Positions 36,266 through 45,747 are shown, counted from the first letter of the stretch. The stretch is DNA of 64,000 nucleotides from Campylobacter concisus UNSWCS (GCF_000466685.1 NZ_ANNG01000011.1:42023-106022), one strand, 5' to 3'. Notes: generated by a model not told the origin, from the sequence alone. Translations and numbers: made by a program.

Positions 36266-39088
36266 TTATGCCCTTTCTATGCGGCAAAGACCGCCTTTTG
36301 TTTCTGGAATTTGAGTGTTGATATCATATCCATAGTTTGTTACGGTATTTGCACTCTCACCAACCGCAAATGGCAAAGTTCCTTCTGGGAAATTTCCAGT
36401 CATATCAACACCTTGCATATATCCAGCCCAGTGGAATGGCAAGAAGATCATATCAGGCTTGACTGATGGCACGATCCTTGCACGAACCTTGATCTTAGTT
36501 CCCTCAGGTGAATGAACCCAAACAAAATCCCAATTTTTAATGCCATGTTTAGCCGCTAGCTCTGGGTGGATGTCAGCAAACATCTCAGGCGTAATGCGTG
36601 ATAGATACTTACTAGCACGCGTCTCCATACCAGCACCACTGAAATTTACGAGACGAGCTGTAATAAGGTTGATAGGGAATTCTTTTGAGAAGTCCTTACT
36701 TTGTTGCAAGCTTTCAAATTTAGTATCAACGCGGTATTGTTTTGCTTTATCTTTAAAGCTTGGATACTTCTTGGCTAGATCTGGTCTTGGTGAGTGGATC
36801 GGCTCTCTGTGTTGAGGGATCTGATCGGCAAATGTCCAAACGATAGTTCTAGCACGTGCATTGCCATACGGAGCGATGTTTTTCTCCAAGCATTTTGTTG
36901 CTATGATATTACTATCATCAGTTGACCAGCTGGCTCCGATCCTTGCTTTTTCATCATCAGTCAGTGTGATGCCTAAAATTTTCTCGATATTGTCTTTTTT
37001 GATCTCAGGATATCCGCCATTTATAGATGAACCAACTGGCGCTGAGCCTTCAGCTGCTAGCTGGCTAACACCGTTGTGCTCTAAACCAAAGCGGTTTCTA
37101 AAGCCCATTCCGCCTTCACGAACTGATTTATGTGTATCATAAAGTATTGGGCTACCTGGGTGATTTTCTGTCCAGCATGGCCATGGGAGTCCGTAGTATT
37201 CGCCCTCAACAGGAGTGCCAGGCTTGCCAAGAGATGTTACTTCATCAAATTTATCCCAGTTCTCTTGGTGGCGTTTTAGGCGCTCAGGTGTCCAGCCAGT
37301 CATACCGATAGTTTTTATAATATTTGCTATCTCGTGAGTAGCAGCTTCTGGCCACTCTATCTTGCCGTCAGCGTCCCTTATAGTGCGAGTTAGCTCGTCA
37401 TAAAAGCCTATGCGTTTAGCTAGTTCAAATAACAATTCATGATCAGGTATGCTCTCATAAAGTGGTTTGCATACTTGGCTTCTCCATTGACCACTTCTGT
37501 TTGTAGCTACGACTGTGCCGCTAGTTTCATACTGAGTTGAAGCAGGTATGACATATACATTATCTTTTTTATTTGTTATAACGGCAGCGTCATTTACAAA
37601 CGGATCTACACAAACAAGTAACTCAAGTGCATCAAGACCCTCTTGAACCTTTGCTTGTTGTGCAGTAGATGTTATGCCGTTACCTATAACTACAAGAGCT
37701 TTTAGGCTATCTCCTGCATTATCGATCGCATCATTGCCATCTTTACCATTTAGCGTACCAGCCCACCAGCGTGCAAGTGAAAATCCTGGCTTAAACATCC
37801 ACTCAGGCTTGATAAAATTCTTTTGCAACCACTCGAAATCAACCTTCCACATTTTTGCAAAATATTTCCAGCTTCCTTCATTTTTAGGGTAATAACCAGG
37901 TAGGTTATCTGGTAAATTTGCCATATCAGTTGCACCTTGAACGTTGTCGTGGCCTCTTAGGATGTTACATCCGCCGCCACTTACGCCCATGTTGCCAAGC
38001 ACTAGTTGCAAGATCGGAGCTATACGAGTGTTTGAGCTACCTATTGTGTGCTGAGTTAGACCCATCGCCCAAACGACTGAGCCAGGACGGTTTTTAGCAT
38101 AAATTTCTGTGATCTCTTTAAGAGTTGCAGCTGGCACTCCAGTCACATCTTCAACGACTTCTGGTGTCCATTTTGCAGCCTCTTCACGAATCAGATCCAT
38201 ACCATAAACACGGTCATCAATAAATTTCTTATCCTCCCAGCCATTTTCAAAGATGAGATTCATCATGCCATATATAAAAGGTATATCCGTTCCTGGGCGA
38301 ATTTGTGCGAAATAATCAGCCTTTGCCGCCGTTCTTGTATATCTTGGATCGATTACTATTAGCTTAGCGCCCTTTTCTTTTGCTTTTAAAAAGTGTCTAA
38401 AACCAACTGGGTGATTTACCGCTGGGTTTGATCCGATTATAAAAATAGACTTTGCGTTTTGGATATCTCCAAGGTGATTTGTCATAGCTCCATAACCCCA
38501 AGTATTCGCCACACCGGCGACTGTAGAGCTGTGTCAAAGACGTGCTTGGTGATCTAGGTTGTTCGTCCCAAACATCGCAACGAATTTGCTTATATAATAG
38601 CTTTGCTCGTTGCAGTCTTTTGCTGATCCTAAAAACATAACCTGCTCTGGATTTTTCTCGCGGTAAGCTTTTAGTTTTGCACCGATCTCGTCAAGTGCTT
38701 GCGTCATAGAGATGCGTTGCCACTTGCCACCAACTTTTTTCATTGGATATTTTACACGGCAGTGTGAGCGAACCATATCGATAACGTCTGCTCCTTTACA
38801 GCAGTGACCACCAGCACTTACTGGGTGATCTTGTGCTACTTCTTGACGCACCCAAACACCGTTTTCTACCTCTGCTAGCACTCCGCATCCTACAGAGCAA
38901 ACTGAACAAACAGTTTTTACTATTTTTGAGTCTGGAAATGGGTTTGCCATCTCTTGAGCTGTTGCTTCTCTTGTGACATTGCTTGCTGCAAAGCCGGCCG
39001 CTCCACTAGCACCTGTTAATGCAGCCATTTTTAAAAACGATCTACGGCCGATGTTGTTTGGCGTAGCGTTTAATATAGCTTCAGACAT
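36266..39088 (-). CDS. fdhA: Periplasmic formate dehydrogenase, selenocysteine-containing catalytic subunit
   Basis: One 940-residue protein read through an in-frame TGA at 38534-38536 (Sec at about residue 185). Sequence on both sides is continuous: LDHQARL-U-HSSTVAGVANTWGYG, the exact active-site context of Sec formate dehydrogenases. N-terminal RRSFLKMAALTGASGAAG is a twin-arginine signal, so it acts in the periplasm. CSVCSVGCG then CCKGAD bind a [4Fe-4S] cluster, and the bis-MGD domain follows. It oxidises formate to CO2. The start at 39088 is spaced 5 bases from AAAGGAT; ATG 39094 is too close. Confidence 0.95.
38506..38536 (-). promoter_or_regulatory. SECIS-like hairpin of fdhA
   Basis: Downstream of the UGA (38536-38534 on the minus strand), after 13 bases, TCGCC-GGTGT-GGCGA forms a 5-base-pair stem with a 5-base loop beginning GG. 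The bacterial SelB-binding element lies at this place and has a G-rich loop. Spacing is identical in the second dehydrogenase gene. Confidence 0.75.
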
Positions 39089-39118
39089 TTTCATCCTTTC
39101 TTAAATTTCTATCAAATT

Positions 39119-39292
39119 TTATTTTGCTTGTTTGTAGTAAAGTTCCCAGTTTTTGCTTCTTTTATAAAGCACCTCGGTCTTTTTACTCTTTCCTGATTTT
39201 AAATTTTCATTAGCATTTGCTGCTACCGCACCACTTGCTGCCACAGCGCCAACTAGACCGACTTTTTTTAGAAATTCGCGTCTATTTTGCAT
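39119..39292 (-). CDS. Small Tat-signal protein of the formate dehydrogenase operon (FdhX-like)
   Basis: 57 residues, starting MQNRREFLKKVGLVGAVAA, a twin-arginine signal with RRxFLKK, followed by a short basic tail ending KNWELYYKQAK. Similar small Tat proteins (FdhX) precede fdhA in other formate dehydrogenase operons, for example in Shewanella. The ATG lies within the 3' end of the TorD-like gene (11-base overlap), and fdhA begins about 30 bases after its stop. This gene is too short for routine calls. Its role may be to help export or mature FdhA. Confidence 0.8.
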   Translation of the reverse strand: MQNRREFLKKVGLVGAVAASGAVAANANENLKSGKSKKTEVLYKRSKNWELYYKQAK

Positions 39293-39977
39293 ATGTACCC
39301 TCCGTTCTTAGTTTTCTTATCCTATTTTTTTCTCTTCTTATGCTTTCTGATCTTGAAAGACCATCGCTCTTTTTGTGGTCTATCTTGACTGGTTTTGGTG
39401 AGTTTAGTGCTACGCGCTCAAACGCGATAAATTCGTTTAGCAAAACGGCTACATCCTTGTAAATTTCACTATTTTTATGCTCATATAAATTTTCTATAAA
39501 CTCATCAATGTTTGGATTTATAATATTTTTAAAAAGCTCCTCTTCACACTCGTCAAATTTACCGATAAACTCGTTCATAAGCGTAAAGACAAAGCCCACG
39601 TTATCTTCATTCTCTTTAAATTTACTCTCATCTCTTCTGATGTTTGTCTTAGCTAAAATTTTACGCACATCAGCGCAAGCATGACCCACTTCATAACCCT
39701 CATCGTAAAAAGAGAGTGAGTTTCTAAGCGGACTTGGCGGAGTGTGAAAAATGTCATCAAATTCGGTGATCAAATTCTCTGGATTTTTTTCATTAAATTT
39801 ACTTTTTATATTAGTAGCAGCATGCGAGACTTCATCATTTAGGCTGTATTCTTCTATGAGATCAAGCATTTTACTAAGATCATCAAATCTCTTTTCATCT
39901 TCACTAAATACGAAGAATTTAGAGAAAGTAGCGTAGTAAAGTTTTCTGCCAGCTGCAAATTCCTCTTTTGTGCTCAC
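39282..39977 (-). CDS. TorD-family chaperone for formate dehydrogenase
   Basis: About 231 residues of the TorD/DmsD all-helical chaperone family (RKLYYATFSKFFVFSEDEK, ITEFDDIFHTPPSPLRNSLSFYDEGYEVGHACADVRKIL). Members bind the Tat signal of a molybdoenzyme until the cofactor is inserted; first gene of the fdh operon here, so FdhA is the likely client. GTG 39977 is preceded by AAGGAAAAA and is a better start than the GTG at 40007, which has no ribosome site. The C-terminus is basic (RREKNRIRKLR). Confidence 0.83.
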   Translation of the reverse strand: MSTKEEFAAGRKLYYATFSKFFVFSEDEKRFDDLSKMLDLIEEYSLNDEVSHAATNIKSKFNEKNPENLITEFDDIFHTPPSPLRNSLSFYDEGYEVGHACADVRKILAKTNIRRDESKFKENEDNVGFVFTLMNEFIGKFDECEEELFKNIINPNIDEFIENLYEHKNSEIYKDVAVLLNEFIAFERVALNSPKPVKIDHKKSDGLSRSESIRREKNRIRKLRTEGTYAK

Positions 39978-40081
39978 CTTTTTCCTTAAATAGTTTTTTA
40001 ACGACACTGAAACTATACAATTAATTGCCTTATTAATTTGGCTTAAAATAAAATAAATTAGAAAAGTTAAAAAAAGCTTAA

Positions 40082-40100
40082 ATATGCCTTAATTGCATAT
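40082..40100 (-). promoter_or_regulatory. Candidate ModE-like operator before the fdh operon
   Basis: ATATGC-CTTAATT-GCATAT, the same 6-7-6 palindrome, 105 bases before the chosen start of the TorD-like gene. On the minus strand it reads ATATGC-AATTAAG-GCATAT and is followed by TTAAGC. Confidence 0.65.
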
Positions 40101-40212
40101 TTAAAAGCACTATTTTTAGGGGATTATACAAAATATGATTTTTTAGCAGAATTATTAAAATTTAGCTCTTTTTTGATATTCATTTTTATTTTTGGAATAA
40201 ATTTAAAGAGTG

Positions 40213-40229
40213 GGAGTAAATTTTACTCC
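40213..40229 (-). terminator. Hairpin at the tupC 3' end
   Basis: GGAGTAAA-T-TTTACTCC is a perfect inverted repeat spanning the tupC stop codon, followed on the minus strand by CACTCTTTAAATTT. The small loop makes it a weaker candidate. Confidence 0.4.
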
Positions 40230-41176
40230 AAAGCTAGCATCGAGCCATCTTCAAATTCTAAAAATACCTGCTCTCCGATCTTTGTAATTTCATCATCATG
40301 GCTAAAAATTTTGATCAAAAAGTCGCCAACTTTGACCTTCAAAAGCTTTTCATCGCCCATGTAAAGCGAGGCCGAGTGCAAAACCCCTGAAATTTGACCC
40401 TCACCACCTGTTTTAGAAATTTTTATCTTGCTTGGGTTGATCGTGATCTTGCTTTTGCCTTTAAAATTTGAAGGTAAATTTAGCTTCGCATCATCGCCAA
40501 AGCTTAGCACGCCACCCTCTATCTCAAAGATATTTTTGTATTCAAACTCGCAGACCCTGCCTTTGTGCAAAAACACGCACTCGTTTGCTAGCATGCTAAG
40601 CCACTTCTCGTCGTGACTTGCGATGACAAAGCCGCAGCCATATCTCTCGTGCATCAAATTTATAGCCTTGCTAAAGAGCTTTGAAGTGGCGATATCAACG
40701 CTGTTTGTCGGCTCATCAAGCAGATAAAATGGCACCCTTAAAGAAAGTGCAAGTGCAAATGCGATGCGCTGCGTCTGACCAGAACTTAGCTCAAAGTGGC
40801 GCTTGTCTAAAAATTTCTCATCAAGTCCCACAAGAGCTAGTGCTTCGCTGGTTCGCTCCTCAAATTCGCTTAGTAAATTTCTACTTTTTAAAATGGCTTT
40901 GAAATTTTCTCTAACGCTTCTTTTTAAAAGGGCTGGCTCAGGCAGCAAAACGCAAATTTTACGCAGCATTTCAAGGCTTGGTCTATTTTCTCCCCAAAGT
41001 GAAATTTCCCCACTATCTGGGCTTTGCAGGCGTGAGAGCACTCTTATTAGCGTGCTTTTGCCACTGCCATTACTGCCCATTAGAGCGGTTATTTTTTTAG
41101 TATTTATATCAAGGCTTGGGATATTTAGGATCTCGCTTTTGCCGTAGCTTAGGTGTAAATTTCTTATCTTTATCAA
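40223..41176 (-). CDS. tupC: Tungstate ABC transporter, ATP-binding protein
   Basis: 317 residues. Walker A ALMGSNGSGKSTLIRVLSRL, signature ELSSGQTQRIAFALAL, Walker B PFYLLDEPTNSVD and the H-loop VIASHDEKW. The C-terminal ~90 residues carry a TOBE-like extension (ISGVLHSASLYMGDEKLLKVKVGDFLIKIF). Adjacent TupB and TupA assign it to tungstate uptake. It begins 9 bases after tupB. Confidence 0.88.
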   Translation of the reverse strand: MIKIRNLHLSYGKSEILNIPSLDINTKKITALMGSNGSGKSTLIRVLSRLQSPDSGEISLWGENRPSLEMLRKICVLLPEPALLKRSVRENFKAILKSRNLLSEFEERTSEALALVGLDEKFLDKRHFELSSGQTQRIAFALALSLRVPFYLLDEPTNSVDIATSKLFSKAINLMHERYGCGFVIASHDEKWLSMLANECVFLHKGRVCEFEYKNIFEIEGGVLSFGDDAKLNLPSNFKGKSKITINPSKIKISKTGGEGQISGVLHSASLYMGDEKLLKVKVGDFLIKIFSHDDEITKIGEQVFLEFEDGSMLALE

Positions 41177-41185
41177 AATTTGCTC

Positions 41186-41878
41186 CTATTTGTCTAGTTT
41201 TCTGAGCGCAAAGATCGCTAAATTTACTAAAAATGCGATAAATATCAAAACCATGGCAAGCGCTATACCCATGGCAAATTCGCCCTTGTTTGTCTCAAGC
41301 GAAACGGCTGTGGTGATCGTTCTAGTAAAGTACTTGATGTTGCCACCTATCATCATCGCAACGCCCACTTCAGCCACGATCCTGCCGTATGCGGTGGCGA
41401 TAACTACCATGAGAGCGTAGCGCAGCTCGTAAAGCACACAGCAAACTAGCTTTGCCGGCGCAAGGCGTAAATTTAAGATAGTTAGATAGTGCTTTTTCTC
41501 CATATTTTCAACCACGCTTGCAGTAAGCGAGATGATGATAGGGAGGGCAAGCACAAACTGACCCAGCATGACCGCTTTTAGTGTAAAGAGTAAATTTAAG
41601 CTGCCAAGCGGGCCGTTTCTAGTGATAAATGCGTATAAAATAAGACCGATCGCAACTGTTGGCATGGCAAGAGCCGTGTCACTTAGAAGGCGTAAAATTT
41701 TTCGGCCCCTAAAGTCATAAAAGCCAAGCATGAAACCAAGTGGAAAGCCAACAACAACGGCAAAAAGTATCGACACGCTTGATGTGTAAAGAGTAGCCTT
41801 GATGGCTGAATATGTTTCAAGGTTGCCGTTTAAAAGTAGATTAAAGGCTTCTGTAAAGCCATTAAGTAAAAAATCCAA
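41186..41878 (-). CDS. tupB: Tungstate ABC transporter, permease
   Basis: 230 residues with about five membrane helices (KATLYTSSVSILFAVVVGFPLGFMLGFYDF; VGLILYAFIT; LGQFVLALPIIISLTASVVE). The EAA-like loop YALMVVIATAYGRIVAEVGVAMMIGGNIKYFTRT is the TupB pattern. It is divergent from tupA, as in the C. jejuni Cj1538c-Cj1540 locus, and shares the 75-base gap with it. Confidence 0.9.
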   Translation of the reverse strand: MDFLLNGFTEAFNLLLNGNLETYSAIKATLYTSSVSILFAVVVGFPLGFMLGFYDFRGRKILRLLSDTALAMPTVAIGLILYAFITRNGPLGSLNLLFTLKAVMLGQFVLALPIIISLTASVVENMEKKHYLTILNLRLAPAKLVCCVLYELRYALMVVIATAYGRIVAEVGVAMMIGGNIKYFTRTITTAVSLETNKGEFAMGIALAMVLIFIAFLVNLAIFALRKLDK

Positions 41879-41891
41879 TTATTCTTTCCTA

Positions 41892-41904
41892 GCATATTTC
41901 TTAA
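41892..41904. promoter_or_regulatory. Candidate ModE-like half operator between tupB and tupA
   Basis: GCATATTTCTTAA matches the right half and flank of the operator before fdhD (GCATATTTCTTAA at 35555). The left half at the 7-base spacing reads TTATTC, only four of six matches. It lies 18 bases before the tupA -10 box. Confidence 0.5.
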
Positions 41905-41921
41905 GATTATTTTAAATGTGC

Positions 41922-41927
41922 TATAAT
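41922..41927 (+). promoter_or_regulatory. Probable -10 box of tupA
   Basis: TATAAT in GTGCTATAATATC, 27 bases before the tupA ATG; AAAGGAG follows as ribosome site. Confidence 0.65.
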
Positions 41928-41953
41928 ATCACAATTTTTTTTAAAGGAGAAAA

Positions 41954-42772
41954 ATGAAAAAGATTATTTTAGGCTCACTAGCAGCCGCAGTTTTGGCGTT
42001 TGGCGCTGACAATGAACTAATCATGGCGACTACAACAAGTACAGATAACACTGGCTTGCTTGATGCGATCTACCCAGCTTATAAGGCAAAAACAGGTGTT
42101 GATATAAAATGGACAGCTGTTGGTACAGGTGCAGCTCTAAAGCTTGGCGAAGACTGCAACGCTGACATACTTTTCGTTCACTCACCAAAAGTTGAGAAAG
42201 AATTTGTAGAAAAAGGCTTTGGCTTAAAAAGAAATGCCGTAATGTACAATGACTTCGTCGTTATCGCTGATAAATCAATCGCTGATAAATTTAAAGGTAA
42301 AGATATCAAACAAAGCTTTGAGCTCATCAAAAAAGATGGTATCAAATTCTTCTCACGTGGCGACAAATCAGGCACAGATAATAAAGAAAAAGGCATCTGG
42401 AAAAAGATCGCTGGTGAAGTCCCTGAAAAAGATAGCTGGTATATGCAAACAGGCCAAGGCATGCTAGCTACGATAAATGCTGCTGCTGAGCAAAAAGGCG
42501 TTACATTTACTGATCGCGGTACTTACATTAAATATGAAGCAAATCAAAAAGGTCATCCTGAGATGGTCATCATCAACGAAGGCGACAACGACCTTAAAAA
42601 CTTCTACTCTCTAATCGCAGTAAATCCAAAACACTGCCCTAAAACTGACATCGAAAATGCAGAGAAATTTATAAAATGGGCGACAAGCGAAGAGGGTCAG
42701 AAATTTATAGGCGACTTCAAACTTCTTGATAAGCCACTTTTCACTCCAGACGCAAACACACGCAAAAACTAA
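41954..42772 (+). CDS. tupA: Tungstate-binding periplasmic protein
   Basis: 272 residues with the signal peptide MKKIILGSLAAAVLAFGA. IMATTTSTDNTGLLDAI is the TupA anion-binding signature (TTTSxxxTGLL). The middle FFSRGDKSGTDNKEKGIWKKIAG is also characteristic. It captures tungstate for TupBC, which supplies the W form of formate dehydrogenase. It is followed by a terminator and the second dehydrogenase gene. Confidence 0.95.
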   Translation: MKKIILGSLAAAVLAFGADNELIMATTTSTDNTGLLDAIYPAYKAKTGVDIKWTAVGTGAALKLGEDCNADILFVHSPKVEKEFVEKGFGLKRNAVMYNDFVVIADKSIADKFKGKDIKQSFELIKKDGIKFFSRGDKSGTDNKEKGIWKKIAGEVPEKDSWYMQTGQGMLATINAAAEQKGVTFTDRGTYIKYEANQKGHPEMVIINEGDNDLKNFYSLIAVNPKHCPKTDIENAEKFIKWATSEEGQKFIGDFKLLDKPLFTPDANTRKN

Positions 42773-42778
42773 TTCAAA

Positions 42779-42800
42779 GGGCGAGCAATCGCCCATCTTT
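42779..42800 (+). terminator. Terminator after tupA
   Basis: GGGCGA-GCAA-TCGCCC (6-base-pair stem with a GCAA tetraloop), then ATCTTTTTAT, beginning 7 bases after the tupA stop. Confidence 0.8.
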
Positions 42801-42909
42801 TTATAAATTTTCATATTTTTTAAATTTATTTTTAATCACTTAAGCTAAAAAACAAAATTCAAAATAAGACAAAAACGGCAAAAAGCTCCGTAAATTCAGC
42901 GTCAAAGTA

Positions 42910-42928
42910 ATATGCAAAATTTGCATAT
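42910..42928 (+). promoter_or_regulatory. Candidate ModE-like operator before the second formate dehydrogenase
   Basis: ATATGC-AAAATTT-GCATAT, a perfect 19-base palindromic form of the 6-7-6 motif, followed by TACTTAAAA. It lies 104 bases before the start at 43032. Confidence 0.7.
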
Positions 42929-43031
42929 TACTTAAAATTTTTTTAAATAAAATAATTAATTTTAAAATTTATTTTATGTTATAAGGAATATAATAACCAG
43001 AAATCGCGAAATATTATTCGAAAGGAATACT

Positions 43032-45275
43032 ATGCAAAATATAGTTAAAACGACCTGTCCGTATTGCGGAACTGGTTGCGGCATAGATCTTATCGTGGAA
43101 AACGGCAGGATCGTCGATGCGAAGCCAACAGACAACCATCATGTAAATGATGGCGAGTTGTGCTTAAAAGGAATGTTTGGTTGGGAATTTGTAAATTCAC
43201 CAAAACGCTTAACCAAACCTATGATGAGAAAATTAAATGGCGAGTTTAATAAACACGGCAAACTTGAAGAGGTTAGCTTTGAAGAGGTTTATGAATTTTT
43301 AGGAAAGACTTTTAAAAATAGCGTTGAAAAATATGGTCCAAGTTCTATCATGGGCTTTAGTTCAGCTCGTTCAAACAACGAAGACAACTATGTATTTCAA
43401 AAATTCTTTCGTGCTTTAGGAAGTAACAACGTAGATCACTGCGCTCGTCTTTGACACGCTCCAACAGTGGCAGGTCTTGCCAGCACCCTTGGAAACGGAA
43501 CAATGACAAACGATCTTGTTGAATTTGCGACTGATACAGATGTATTTTTACTAATAGGCACAAACACAAGCGAATGCCACCCTATCATCGCTATGCAGAT
43601 GCAAAGAGGCTTAGAGCGTGGTGCAAAAATGATCGTTGTGGATCCAAAACGCACTGATATGGCTAAAAAAGCCGATATATTCTTGCAAATTCCAGTTGGC
43701 TCAAACATCAAAACACTAAACACAATGATGAACGTCATCATCTCTGAAAATTTACAAGATACAGAATTTATCGAAAAATATGCAGAGGGTTTTGAGTATC
43801 TAAAAGAAGCCGTAAAAGACTTCACTCCTGAGAGATTTGAGCGTGAGACTGGCGTCAAAAAAGAGCTTATCACTGAGGCTGCTAGGATGTATGCAAAAGC
43901 TGGCAGTGCTGCTATTTGCTACACTATGGGTATCACTCAGTTTAGCGACGGCACATCAAATGTATTCTCGCTTTCAAATTTAGCGATCCTAACAGGAAAT
44001 TTAGGTAAAAAAGGCGCTGGAGTAAATCCGCTTCGTGGTCAAAACAACGTTCAAGGCTCATGCGATATGGGCGCACTACCTAACGTCATCCCAGCAGGTC
44101 CAGTAAATAGCGCTTATGCACAAGAGCAAGCTCGCAAAGTTTGGCACTTCGAGCTTAATCCAGTGCCTGGCTTTAAACTAACATACGCACCTGATAAGAT
44201 GGATAGCGGCGAGCTAAAAGTGCTTTACGTTTATGGCGAAAACCCTGTTATGAGTGACCCTTGGACAGAGCACTTTGTGCATGCTACGCATCACCTAGAC
44301 TGCTTTATCGTGCAAGATCTATTCTTCACTGAAAGTGCTCAAAAGGCCGATGTCGTCTTACCTGCAGCTGGTTGGGGCGAAAAAGATGGTACATTTATCA
44401 ACACATCTCGCCGCGTTCAAAGAACTAGAAAAGCAAGCGAACCAGTAGCTGGCGTAGAGCCTGACTGGAAAGTAGTTTGCAACATCGCAAAAGCGATGGG
44501 ACTTGAGGGATTTGACTTCTTAAGCGCAGAAGAGGTTTGGGACGAGCTTAGAAAACTAATGCCTAAATTCTTTGGCGGTATCAGCTACTATAGACTTGAA
44601 AAACTAGGTGGCATCAGCTGGCCATGCCCTGATGAAGATCACCCAGGCACACCTGATCTTTATACCGATCACAAATCAATGCTACCTGATGGTAAATTCC
44701 GCCTAGCTCCAGTACTTTACGCTGACGATAAAGATAAGCGTGCGAGCATGGAGGCTGAATTTAAAGCCAAAATGCATATACCTGATGGCTATCCAGTAGG
44801 TTCAGGCGCGATGAGCGAAGTACCTGACGAGGTTTATCCTTGCTTATTTACAACAGGTAGAAAAGTTTATCACTACCACACAGGTACGATGACTAGAGAG
44901 TGCCCACCGCTAGAGTATGGTGCTGGCATCGAAGGTCCGCTAATCGAAGTAAGCCCTGATATCGCAAGAGAAAGGGAGCTAGAAGATGGCTGCTACGCAA
45001 TGGTAGAGAACAAACGCGGCAGGATAGCAGCTAAACTTCGCGTAAATCCTGACCTTAGGGAGAGTACGATATTTACGACTTTCCACTATAGTGAGGCTGA
45101 CGGTAACGAGCTTGCAAATGCTCAAGACCACGATCCGCTCTCAGGTATCACACCTCTTAAGATCACTATAGCTAACATAAAAAAATTAAGCGAAGAAGAG
45201 TATATAGCATTTAGACAACAAAATGAGATGTCTATGCACTCTGAAAAACCTTATCTTTCACCTGTTAGATCATAA
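43032..45275 (+). CDS. fdhF: Second formate dehydrogenase catalytic subunit, selenocysteine-containing, cytoplasmic type
   Basis: 747 residues read through an in-frame TGA at 43452-43454 (Sec at residue 141; E. coli FdhF has Sec140). Flanks are VDHCARL-U-HAPTVAGLASTLGNG. There is no Tat signal: the protein begins directly with CPYCGTGCG and CLKGMFGWEF, the [4Fe-4S] site, as in FDH-H. The C-terminal CPPLEYGAGIEGPLIEVSP region binds the second pterin. It likely acts in the cytoplasm on formate or CO2. No hydrogenase-4 or partner gene adjoins it; it is a single-gene unit with its own operator and terminator. Confidence 0.93.
43452..43482 (+). promoter_or_regulatory. SECIS hairpin of the second formate dehydrogenase
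   Basis: After the UGA and 13 bases, TGGCA-GGTCT-TGCCA (43468-43482) forms a stem-loop. The loop GGTCT equals the SelB-binding GGUCU loop of E. coli fdhF as I know it. Confidence 0.85.
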
Positions 45276-45304
45276 TTCAAGGGCGCAATGCCCTTGAAAT
45301 TTTT
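45276..45304 (+). terminator. Strong terminator after fdhF
   Basis: TTCAAGGGC-GCAAT-GCCCTTGAA, a perfect 9-base-pair stem directly after the stop codon, followed by ATTTTT. Confidence 0.88.
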
Positions 45305-45727
45305 AATTCAGATTTTAATAGCAAATCAACTTTTATTAACTAAAATTTCCTATTGTTTTAGATGAAATCTCATAGTAAGAATAGGTTGTTTTTATAAAAT
45401 TGCTATGAAGTGCTATCTCTATTTTTTACATCTATCAAGGCTCTTAGACTTTTAAAGCTTGTATGCGCCGGCTAAAAGCTTTTATTGGCTTTAACTTTTA
45501 AATTCTGTGATCACTAATTGGTGTGAGAGTATAGGTATTGTTTTTCTTTTAGCTGACTAAGGCAAAAGTTTGGCTATTTTTGAATTGTCAGCCAAATAGT
45601 CAGCTAAAAAGTTGTGATAATAATAGTTTGCTATTGTTTGTAATTTTTTGAATAAAGTTTTAAAATAACGTTAAAATCGTGGCTCAATGTTTGCAAAAGT
45701 TGGTAAAAATTTGTGATTGTTTATAAG
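45305..45727. other. Noncoding interval left of the island with a long hairpin
   Basis: No gene is supported. It contains the integrase remnant and a long imperfect hairpin at 45547-45609: TTTTAGCTGACTA pairs with TAGTCAGCTAAAA (13 bp), then after a 9-base bulge TTTGGCT pairs with AGCCAAA around a 14-base loop. Confidence 0.6.
45425..45469 (-). pseudogene. Remnant of an integrase N-terminal region
   Basis: On the minus strand this stretch reads AHTSFKSLRALIDVK, close to THANSKSLRVLMNIK in the intact integrase at 61572-62858. Base similarity is also visible (GGCTCTTAGACTTTTAAAGC against GGACTCTTAGGCTTTTAGAG). A stop precedes it and no frame extends beyond. It lies about 260 bases outside the left attachment repeat, so an earlier element probably sat here. 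Confidence 0.55.
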
Positions 45728-45747
45728 TGGTGGCGGACAGAGAGGGA
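45728..45747 (-). repeat. Left attachment repeat (attL), tRNA-Ser 3'-end-like
   Basis: TGGTGGCGGACAGAGAGGGA. On the minus strand this reads as the T-arm end, acceptor strand and CCACCA end of a tRNA, best fitting tRNA-Ser. The similarity to a tRNA stops at 45747 (CACTCC follows), so no tRNA gene is here. Confidence 0.8.

Noticed and set aside
38512..38536. fdhA appearing as two separate genes or a pseudogene with a nonsense TGA
   Set aside because: The TGA sits exactly at the active-site Sec position, sequence is continuous on both sides and a SECIS-like hairpin follows at the expected distance.
43452..43466. Second dehydrogenase appearing as two genes (43032-43454 and 43467-45275)
   Set aside because: Same reasoning: RL-U-H context with the GGTCT-loop hairpin makes it one selenoprotein gene.
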